Shown here piece by piece: positions 36,567 to 46,342 of a stretch of DNA of 64,000 bases; position 1 is the stretch's first letter; the number at the start of each line of letters is the position of its first letter. Where the stretch lies: the NCBI GenBank assembly GCA_007115705.1, contig QXEO01002114.1, forward strand, positions 992,001 through 1,056,000. The letters are read 5' to 3'. Below the pieces are notes generated by a model. That model did not search any database and was not told the DNA's origin. It saw only the letters and a program-made list of their open reading frames with translations. Position numbers and translations under genes: made by a program. The stretch comes from Dactylis glomerata (taxonomy: Eukaryota > Streptophyta > Magnoliopsida > Poales > Poaceae).

Positions 36567-38293
36567 TGAAGGGTTTCGCAGCATAGTAAATCAAAAAATT
36601 TCCTACGGATGCGAACAAGAAAGCCAAGATCTAATCTAGGAGATGTAATCAACGAGAGAGGTAGATGATATCTTCATACCCTTGAAGATATCGCACAGCG
36701 GAAACGTTCAATAGAACGTGGATGATGTAGTCGTACTAGCCGTCTCCTCCCCGCGATCCGATCCGATCCTACGCCGCAAGTGGCGGCGCCTCCGAGAGAT
36801 GCACACGTACGGTGCAGCGACGTCTCTTCCTTCCTTGGTCCAGCAAGTATGGTGGAGAGATAGATTGGATCTGCAGCACGACGGCGTGGTGTTTATGGTG
36901 GAGAGTTTCTGCGGCAGGGCTTCGCCTACGCACAGTCGCGAGAGAGAGAGGTGGAGGGGCAGCAGTTGGCCGGCGGCTAGGGTTGGAGTGGGAGGAGGCT
37001 GCGCCCCAGCCCCTCCTTATATGGGGGGGCTGGCCGGCTGCCTTGGCCCCTCCTCCAAGCCCTAGGGCGGCGGCCTAGGGGGAAGAGTGGGGGGCAAGTT
37101 TCCCCCCTCCTTCTGGAAGGTTCCCTTAGGGTTTCCCCTAAGGGCTGGCCGGCTGGGCCTTAGGGGCCTTGTGCGCCTGGCCCAAAGTGGCCAGGACACT
37201 TCCCCTTAGGCCCACATAGGCCTCCGACAAGTGGGCCCACGTTGGTCCCTCTCTAGAACCTTCTAGAACCTTCCGGTACAATACCGATAAACTCTGAAAC
37301 GATTCTGGAATCTAAAAACTGCTTTCCTTTATATGAATCTTATTCTCCGGACCATTCCAGAACCTCTCGTGATGTCCTGGATCTCATCCGAGACTCCGAC
37401 CAAAAACTCATAAACCAATTATCCATTCTATCCTAGCGTCGATGCACGTTAAGTGTGTGACCCTACGGGTTCGAGAATATGCAGACATGATCTTCTATCA
37501 ATAATCAACAGCAGGATCTGGAAACCCATATTGACTCCCACATATTCATCGATGATCATATCGGATGAACCACGATGCCAGGATTCAATTAATCCCGTAT
37601 ATGTATTCCCTTCGTCACACGATATTTTACTTGCCCGAGATTCGATCGTCGGTATCGCCATACCTAGTTCAATCTCGTTCGCAGCAAGTACTTTACTTGT
37701 TCCGTAATCTAATATCACTTTGTGATTAACTCCTTAACCACATGCTTGCAAGCGGTGTTGATATCGATTACCGAGTGGGCCCGAAGTATATCTCTCCGAC
37801 TCGGGAGGGACAAATTCCATCTCGATACATAGAACCCAACAAGTACTTTCCGATCACCTGAGAGACACCTTTATGATCACCCTATCATAGGATGACGTTT
37901 GATGACCTCAAAGCTTTCTTCCGATACCAGGGAGTTGTATTATCTCATGGTCTAAGGAATACAATACTTGACATAGGAAAAAGCTTCGCAAAGATGAACA
38001 CAATGACACGATCTAATTGCTCTGCTTTATTTGGGTCTGTCCATCACATCATTCTCCTAATGATATGATCTCATTATTAATTGACAACTCATGTCTGTGG
38101 TTAGGAAACCTTAACCATCATTGATCAATGAGCTAGTCCATAGAGGCGTACTAGGGACACGGTGTTGTTCACGAACCACACAAGTATTAATGTTTCCGCT
38201 TAATACAATTATAGCATGGAGTATAAACATTATCATGAACAAAAAATATGATAATAACAATATTATTATTGCCTCTAGGGCATATTTCCTTCA
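36567..38293 (-). repeat. 5' LTR of element F (1,727 bp)
   Basis: Right copy. It has a 5-bp extra ATCCG unit near 36760 relative to the left copy and scattered substitutions. Confidence 0.93.
37015..37024 (-). promoter_or_regulatory. TATA box in the 5' LTR of F
   Basis: CCATATAAGG on the element strand, in a GC-rich setting about 1.27 kb into the LTR; the same in the other LTR at 30334-30343. It is the likely core promoter of the element. Confidence 0.6.
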
Positions 38294-38755
38294 TTACCCT
38301 CCTTGCTTTGGAGTTTGAGAACCACACCTAACGTAGCCACTCAAGAAACACCTTTCTTTCTGGTCCACGGAGCAGAAGCTGTGCTTCCAGTTGAAATTAC
38401 TCATGAGGCACCCAGAATTGCGGCTTATGATGAAACGACTTCGACCGAAGCACCTCAAGATCTCTTCGATGCACTCGACGAAGCAAGAGATGTTGCGTTA
38501 GCCAGATCTATGTAATACCATCAAAGTCTAAGAAATTATCACAGTACTCAAGTTCTCCCCCGCTCTTTCGTAGTGGGAGATCTCGTGTTACGACTCAAGC
38601 AGGACGGCCATGGAAAGTTAGAATCGCCATGGCTGGGACCTTACGTAGTCACAGAAGTCATACCAGGAGGAGCGTATCGGCTACAAGATAAGAAGACAGG
38701 CAAAGATGAAGGCAACCCATGGAACGCGGAGCAACTTCGGCGATTCTATGCATAA
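38294..38755 (+). pseudogene. pol: D pol fragment: integrase C-terminal part
   Basis: Resumes right after F with LLWSLRTTPNVATQETPFFL and HGAEAVLPVEITHEAPRI, then a basic C-terminal module (FVVGDLVLRLKQDG...SPWLGPYVVTEVIPGGAYRL) and a stop at 38753-38755, the natural end of Tat-type pol. One in-frame TAA at 38513 (probably from CAA) breaks it. The conserved reading suggests moderate age. Confidence 0.85.
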
Positions 38756-39356
38756 AAGACATCGGCTGAAAGGATTTGTTTCCTTGACATATACGAAAAC
38801 TTTGAGTTATAACCCTCTAAACCTAGAACACGAGGCCATAGGTTAGGTTTCTTGGGTCGATTCTACGACTTCTAAATATGAGTTAGCAGTTTCCGCTCGG
38901 GGGCTTCGAACCTCAAGTCATTATGATAGCAGTAAAAATATTAATTGAGATCATGTTATCATGTTTTCTCATGAGTTATAATGAATTTATCTGCATAGTG
39001 AACTCGACAATTCGACTAAAGCATGAAGGCATAGCATACATATGCTCAAATAACACCTCGGAACAATGTTTGTTCCCTTGGTCTTTCATTGACAAGAAAG
39101 CATGAACATTGTTCATATCAACTATTTATTGCCATCATATATAAGACGACAGAAGTACATGGCAGAAAGATTACATCAGAGCTAAAAACATCTAATGAAA
39201 GTACACTTCAGCTTCATACTTCTTCTGGCATTGTGTCCCATCAAAGATCTTCACATCAAACTTCGACATACCACAATGGTAGTTGAATAGCATAAAAAAA
39301 CCCTGATGCAGATCATGATCCTCTACAAAATGAGGCCAGCCGCCCCTGAAGTACAT
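38756..39356 (+). other. D spacer between pol and the antisense ORF
   Basis: Non-coding. It contains a PPT-like GCTCGGGGGCTTC near 38898-38910 and a perfect 10-bp inverted repeat, GAACAATGTT (39061-39070) and AACATTGTTC (39105-39114), with a 34-base loop, in the gap between the convergent pol and antisense ORF. Confidence 0.6.
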
Positions 39357-39776
39357 CTAACTGTTGCTGTCATAGTATACCTCCACCTCGTATGGAGATC
39401 CTCCACCAGATTCTTCTCGAAGGATGGCCTCACGGAGCTCGCGCCCATCCGTGAATTGAGTAAACTTTAAAGGCACATGCTGCTGCTCACGGCATTGAAC
39501 ACCAGTGATAGCGAAAAAAGAGAACACATTGACAGGAGGAGGAGTACGGTGGTGCGCAGCGTTTGCATCCACAGATTGGCTGGCAAGAGAAGTGGAAGGT
39601 TTTGGCTTATTCTTACTTCCCAATGGATGACCAGGGCACCGCTTCACCAGTGCGGAAGATGACAAAACCATCATGGAAGCATCTTTGAGCTTGTTCTTGC
39701 TGCCACGAGGACGACCACGCCCACGCTTCTCCACCACAGCACTAGTGTCTAGATCGATAACGTTGGTGTCCGCCAT
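39357..39776 (-). CDS. Antisense AT-hook ORF of element D
   Basis: A minus-strand ORF between pol and the 3' LTR, convergent to pol. The preferred start is ATG 39776 (MADTNVIDLD, 139 aa); an upstream in-frame ATG lies at 39806. It carries a canonical AT-hook core GRGRPRGSKNK and, about 27 residues later, a second decayed copy (CPGHPLGSKNKPK, where Arg-Gly-Arg-Pro would be expected). A C-terminal part (FSFFAITGVQCREQQ ... REAILREES) has no domain I can name. Tat-lineage elements are known to carry extra ORFs, sometimes antisense, in this position; AT-hooks bind AT-rich minor groove DNA. It stays open although the pol around it is broken. Whether it is expressed cannot be told. Confidence 0.65.
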   Translation of the reverse strand: MADTNVIDLDTSAVVEKRGRGRPRGSKNKLKDASMMVLSSSALVKRCPGHPLGSKNKPKPSTSLASQSVDANAAHHRTPPPVNVFSFFAITGVQCREQQHVPLKFTQFTDGRELREAILREESGGGSPYEVEVYYDSNS

Positions 39777-39861
39777 AAGAGGATCTGCTAATGGATTGAT
39801 GAGCAATCATGAATGAAACCCTAAAAAGATTTAGGGTGAAGACAATGCGGCGGAGAAGATC

Positions 39862-42800
39862 TGTAACACCCCATTTTCTGTAACCCTGTTAAAGTAGTGT
39901 TTAGTGAGCCAAAAATGAGGGCTAACAAAAACTTTTTGAGCAATCCTCTGAAAGTACTATTTCTTGCTTGTTTGTCCTGGTTGTTATGTTATTGATGTCT
40001 GTTTAAGTTGCTTGTTGAGCACTGTTGTGAACCAACAAAACAATTGTGCCCTTGTGGTCATGCCTTTATTATCCTTCTGGCTATTTCTCCAAGACCATTA
40101 TCTTGGCGACCTCTCTTTTACTCAAATTATTTTATTTGTCCAAAATAAGCGCCAAGATATATCTTTGAGTTAAAGCTTTTATCAAAACTAAGTATTTACA
40201 AAATTATCTGGACCTACAATGTAGAGTGGTCCCACTATTTTACAAACTTAGATTTTGTTGATATTTATAAAATGATTTCAAACACTTTTAAGAAAAACTT
40301 TCTAAAAGAGATACTATGTCCCCACTAGTTTCTGAAAAATCTACAAAAGCTTTACTGCTTTATTTAAAACTCTTTTCAAACTTGACCATGGCATGATCCT
40401 CATTGAGCACTTGTGCAATCATTGATTCTGGTGATGCCAGATTAGCTGCAAATGATTGACCTTGTGTGGTGAGTTGACTTTGTGTGACCTTGTTTGACTT
40501 TGATGAATTGCTTGAGTATAGGTATGATCCTCAGGTAGGCCTGTGACCTAACCTATTCAAAATCCATCAATAAATATCTTGTCCCATGTAAGTTGTTATC
40601 ATTTTAACTCTCAGATGGAACCTATCTGGTTATTTTCCTCTCAACCCTGAATCACTAACTCTAATGTCTTAGTCTTATCATGAGACATTAGGAGCCCCAT
40701 TTTGAGGAATCTGAAAACTAATCAAACTAGCCCAAGGAAGGCACCCATGGTGTTATTAGAATCATCTTCATCCAACCATAAAAAGGTTCACTCAAATTTA
40801 GAAAATCTTTTTCTTGCAAACATTTTATCAAACACCTAGTGTGCAGACTTAGTGTCTGTTAACAGATTCAGTTTTTTGACGCTTATATTAAGCTCATCTA
40901 TTCTATCCATGGCAATGTACCTTCCTAGAACTCATGTTTGGCATGTGATCTTCCATTCTTTCCATTACCACCTGGTCATTTGAGGCCATCTTCAATTTGT
41001 TCCAATTATGTTTCTGAGGCTAATCAACTCACTGACCATTTGACTATTATCATATGAAGTTTTGCTCACACTTCTAGAATTCGAAATTAATTGTTCAGAG
41101 ACCATTCCTTGACCTATTCCTCTTATTTTTTATCTACTCTAACCATCTATACACTTGCATGTGCATTCTGAGGTATGCCACCTATTTATGTGACTAGGTT
41201 TTGAACCCTAGTCAAAAACTGATTTCACTTCCTAGTTTTCCTTGATCCTCTTGATAATTAGTCAACACTCATCATAAAATTCCTCCACAAGTTCATTTGC
41301 TCTCTACTAGCATTGAGAAATGCTATTCTTGCACAATATCACTTTCCCTCCATCAAATTAACTATTTCTCTATCTCATCTTTCTTGCTTAATACAATGCA
41401 TATGAATGGTACCTATATTATTTCATGCACTTTTTATTCTCATCAAGCATTCTAAAATCTCCTACCATGTTCTCCTACTCCTGTAAAACCCTATGGACCC
41501 AAAAACCCTACTGGTTCATCTTCAAGTTTTCAAAATATTGCCTCAAGTAGTATGGTGCAAATCTTCACATTCCAATTTTGGTGATCTTGCCTATTACCAA
41601 ATAAAATCTTCCAAACTGGCAATATCATTTATCTCACCAAGTTACACCTAACTGATCCACTCCTTGCATGCCATTGCTTGACATGCTGTGAAACAAATCA
41701 AAAATCCAAAATTTGATCCTCACATGCATCATCACCAATCTTAACTAAAATGATTTGAAACACCACCAAACCCTTCCACTCACCACTCCAGCATCACCAC
41801 CACCCTCTGGTCAACATGTACTGTAGAAGCCCCTCTCATCTTGTCCTCTTGTGCTTGGAGGGAACTAGTGGAGAGACACATGCATATATATCTATTCTTG
41901 CAATAAACATTAGTAACTTGCAGCAGCCAGCCTTCCTGGCTAAGAAAGACATCTACTGGACCCCTCCCACCATCTCCACCGTCCCAGCAAACCAACCAGG
42001 GCCTCCCCCCATGCCCCCCATGCTCCAAACCGACTTAGTCACCCAATGCCACCACCCCTCTGGTTATAAGGCCACAGCGTGCCACAGCCCCTCTCTAGAC
42101 CCCCATTCTGCTCCCAGACCTCCACCTTACCTTCCCAGAGCACCCAGAACCGCCCCCTACTCTATAGCTAAGGAGGAGGAGTGAAACCCTACTTTCCAAT
42201 CTGCAGGGAAGGAGGGCAAAACGCCGCTGATCTGGAGCCTCCCTGCCCTCTCTTTCCGCTTTCCTGCACTCTTCCCATCCTCTTCTACCTAACCCGCCCT
42301 TTCTTTTGGCCCAGGGACACCAGAGACAAGGTGCCTGCAAGCCCCGAGGTGGAACTCGCCGTGGCCGTTGCGCAGGTCTGCTGACTGGAGCCCAACCGGC
42401 CGATGCCGCTCCTCGTTGAGATCGGCATCAAGCTCTGCGTCACCTAGACCGCTCGCCATCGCTGCGGAGATCCCCCAGACGCGCTGCTGGACCCTCCTGG
42501 CCGCCCTAGGGTTCGTCCCTCTGTTCCTCCCGGCCGGAGGCAGGAGATGAAGGTGGACCGTTGATCTGGTTTAGATCGGACGACCTGCCTTCCTCCATAC
42601 TGGTTCGGTCTCGGCAGGCACTGACCGGCAGGCCCGGCCTATCAGCCAATTCGAACGGGTTCCCGCGCGTGCTTGGGTGGATCGGGCCGACACCCCGGCG
42701 AACCGGCCCAGATCTGCCAGATCTGGCCCGATTCGAGTTTTTATTTAGAAAATCGTTTAATTTTTTTTAAGTACTGCAAACCTGCAAAATTCGTAGAAAA

Positions 42801-45445
42801 ATAAATATAAGCCCAAACTGAATGATTCAAATTTTGTGAACTCCTTAGATTATTACCTATCCAGTGGTACTGGTTGCATGTCATTTTAATCCATGTAGAA
42901 TTACTTGAATTTAAATTGGTAAATCTATTCCCTTTTCATTTATAAATCCAAATCATGAGTTTTGTATATTCAAATTGAGCAATTCCAATTTTCAATGATT
43001 CTCTGTTGTATTGTGATGCATGAGGAACTTGTTTTGCTATTTTAGGGTTTTCATTTTCTCTGCAGTAATTATTTTGGTGTTAACAGAAATTAGCATTGTT
43101 TTAATTATTGTGCCTGATAGAAATAAGATTTTGGGGTGATTCCACCTCTGGTGTGTTATGCATTGTAGTAGCTTTCTAATTTGTTCCCTGGTAGAATTTT
43201 AGGAACTATAGAAAGTTTTAGGGAATTAAATTGCCTTTCTAGTGATAGGTGTGACTAAGAAATTCATTATAAATCAACCCTACCTTATTTTGGGTTGATT
43301 CCAATTGGGTTGGATTTGTAATTGTGTTAGCTATCTGAGGCTATGCTGGTTGACATGTTTTGATCAAGTTTTATGCCTGCTTGATGTTTGTGTTAAGTAT
43401 AGGGTTACTTTCTATTAAAAATTGTTTTCCCTATTAATAAGTGACTTTACTTTTATAAGATGAAATCTTGGTTCAGAAACTTGTTGCTTATCTGCAAGTA
43501 GGCTTAACATGTTATTGACCTATGTGACCGCATGCATGCTTGATTGAGATGAAGTGGTGTGGTGCTTGCTATGTTTGAAAAACCCTAGTTTTAATTGGAT
43601 TACCTTGCTACTAAAAATCTATGGAATCTTATTTTAGATTCTAAACATGTTTGTTTCTGATACTCTTTGATTATGTGATGTTGAGTGGTGAAGTGTTTGT
43701 GACTTGTGTATGCATGTATGCTTATTGTGTGCTTTTATTTTTCCGGCGATAGATGCGAGCGACGAGTGTGCGGAGGAGGGATAGGTCTTTGAATATCAAG
43801 AAGAAGGAGATCAGGGACAAGCCAACCAAGGCAAGCCATCTACTTGTTGCATATCTGAATCCTATCAAGTCACTATGCATTATTCTACTCTTACTCTTTT
43901 TACTATGCATTGTTTTCCTTATATTGCTATTAGTCCCTAGATAGCAATAGTTGGCGGCTTAGCTCCGCAAGTCGTATTGTTATCATCCATGAAGGATGAC
44001 ACCCTTAACACCTACTCATTACCCCTGAAAGTAGAGACTCGATGATTAGCATCGAAGTCCTTGGAAAACTTGTAGTGGAGCCAAAAACTCTAGGATTGGG
44101 AATGATCTCTCTGGAAAAAAATTCAAAAATGTTTTCAAACACCTTGGAGTAGTTGCTACTCCATTGAGATGTTTACAAATAATTTTATAAACATGGAGTC
44201 GGACTTGGGAGGTGTAGAAGTTGGTGGATTTCTGAAAAGTGGCATTGTGTATAAGTGTTCGCCAAACCAATTACTCCCGTGCAACCACATTACCCGGTAT
44301 GGGACGGGCTTAGTTTGAAGTTTATTTGCTTTAGTGCGGGGAGCCTCACAACTATATAAGGGTCTGCAGGACCCCAGAATCCGGGTTGACGCTACACGAA
44401 GGTCAACACATATCACGGCATATCCCGTGCCGCCGGAAGATACTTGGGTTCTCCCGCCGTGGCGCCGGAGTTACGCTCTAGAGGAGGTACTGCCAGGACG
44501 TGCCGGGGAGGTAAACTCCACAGGGTAGGCACCCGTACTAAGGTAGATAGATGGAGGGCTTCGATCGATTATCCAAACCCCGCATACTTGTGTATGACGG
44601 TCCGTGGTGGTATCCCGGTGGATTTATCGAATGGTGTGGGTAAAGTGTACAACCTCTGCAGAGTGTAATCTATTCGAATAGCCGCGTCCTCGGTCATGGA
44701 CGGTTGGGATGGCCATACTTAACCTGTGTCAAGTTTTGGTTTTACAAAAGTGTTTTCGGAAAATAGAGAAAAGTGCGGGACGGAGTACTCGGAGGGTACT
44801 GCCGTGGCACGGTTATGACTCAGAGTACTTGCAGGGTACTGCCGAAAGAATGGAGAGGGTCATGTGTGATTGACCTGGTTTTATAAAGGAAGGTGGTCAT
44901 GTTCGATTGATCACCGGCTCTCTCTCTTAAAGAATAAATGAGATTCCCCCTTTCCTAGAGATTTTTACTAAAAAGGTTTTCTAAATGTTTCTTTAATAAG
45001 GATGTAGAAATGTTGTAAGACATGCTATATCGACACGAGATATTGACTAGTTAGGATAAACTAGACTAGAGCCTTTCCTTACTACAGCCAAACTGCATAT
45101 CAGTTCACTCTCTCTTTAGATGGTTTGCGAGTACAATTCAAAATGTACTCACAGCTTTGTCCCTGGCTATTAACTTGGTCAGACCTGGAGCAAGAATTCG
45201 ATGAAGACGGTGATGGTACGATGGCGCCGGTGCGAACTAGGAATGTCTCCCAGTCAGTTGCCTGTAGGGTAGTAGGCATGACGTGGGTCATCAACGCTGC
45301 TTGGTATCCGCTGCTTAGTTGTAGGCTTGCCCTGCGTGGCAATATCATACTTGGTCATGTGACCAATTGTAAGTTTATTATTCGGTACTGTAATGGATGA
45401 TGTAATTCTGTTATCAACTCGGATATGTGGATTCACGACACACTG
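39862..45445 (+). repeat. 5' LTR of G, first 5,584 bp (before H)
   Basis: Pairs with 55348-60905. It has an AT-rich first half, a GC-rich block (about 41940-42730), an AT-rich block, then a mixed end. The target duplication CACTG for H is at 45441-45445. A 63-aa frame (43753-43944) ends in a hydrophobic stretch and is partly kept in the other LTR at 59221 on. Confidence 0.93.
44352..44360 (+). promoter_or_regulatory. TATA box in the 5' LTR of G
   Basis: CTATATAAG about 4.49 kb into the LTR, kept in the 3' LTR at 59821-59829. It is the best core-promoter candidate and would make R/U5 about 1.1 kb. Confidence 0.55.
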
Positions 45446-46327
45446 TGATATGGGGTGGCCCGATCTTCTCAGTAAGCTTGCGGTAATGGTGATGATGGTG
45501 ATAGATAACTTGGTGTCGCCGATGATCTCTCCTCGCTAGATCCCTGATGCCAATGCAACAGCTCTCTACCCTTCGGATATTCACGACTTCACACACTTGC
45601 GCAACGCAGCCGTCGACCACGAAACGGTATAATTGCAATTCACTAATTCCCAATGGAACAGCAGATCACACTTAACTTGCAGTATATAATCTCCAGATCG
45701 AAACGAATTGGAGACAAGAATTCCAGATGAATGCTTGCAGCAGTCTCAAGAACTAGGGTTTATCTAAAACGTGGTCTAACCTCTCTATGGCGCATAGGCA
45801 CTTATTATATGGGGGGTGCGGCTGGCCCAAGGGCAACCGACCTGACCTGGTCCTCTAACATGGTTCGACTCAACCTGACGTGATACAAACTGACCCAAAG
45901 GTTGGGTGCAGCCAACTAGGCGCGCAGGCCTTATGTGTATGGCGCACATACACTTGGTGGTGCGCCATATGCAACCTCCTGCGCGATGTCCTCCTCCTCC
46001 TCATGCTGGTCGCCGGCCTCCCTCTCCTCCCTCGCGTCCATGTGCATGATCATCACGTCTTGCTCCAGCTCCTCGCTCCCTCGTGCTATGTCTTCTTCTC
46101 CCATGAACCTGAGTATGCAAACACACAAAGACTTAGGCAGTAAACAATTCTCATTAACAAAATAATCAGATTCTATTAGGAGCAAATTCACCTGTTGTTC
46201 TATTAACTTTGCACGAGCTCTTGTGATAGGTCCAATTCTGATTTCATCATTGGACTTCTTCTTTGCAGCAACTTGCTTGTCATCATTACGAAGTGGAGAT
46301 GGAACAATAGTAGGGATGTCCTCATCA
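45446..46327 (-). repeat. 3' LTR of H (882 bp)
   Basis: Element-strand start TGATGAGGACATCCC, end GGCCACCCCATATCA. It also carries the LTR-encoded pol tail (45931-46326). Confidence 0.95.
45931..46326 (-). other. LTR-encoded pol tail of H
   Basis: About 131 codons, open from the LTR start (DEDIPTIVPSP) to a stop at 45931. It contains IGPITRARAKLIEQQ and LPKSLCVCILRF, then an acidic end (DQHEEEEDIAQE). The frame joins integrase only if the upstream G run is 8 long; here it is 7, so translation from pol enters another frame and ends at 46203. Confidence 0.7.
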
Positions 46328-46342
46328 TCTCCCCCCCTTCAA
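46328..46342 (-). promoter_or_regulatory. Polypurine tract of H with a 7-G run
   Basis: Element-strand TTGAAGGGGGGGAGA abuts the LTR. It lies inside the pol reading frame, as in E. Confidence 0.8.

Larger units (their letters stand above)
29891..38293 (-). mobile_element. Element F: Copia (Angela/BARE-related) element inserted in D integrase
   Basis: LTRs of 1,722 and 1,727 bp with termini TGAAGG...CCTTCA, a minus-strand PBS and polypurine tract, and TSD TTACC at 29886-29890 and 38294-38298. Removing F rejoins D integrase (WVDDLP then SLLWSLRTTP). The LTRs differ by about 40 substitutions plus small indels (about 2.3%). The internal 4.95 kb holds a badly decayed gag-pol with a displaced integrase segment next to the 3' LTR. 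Confidence 0.9.
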
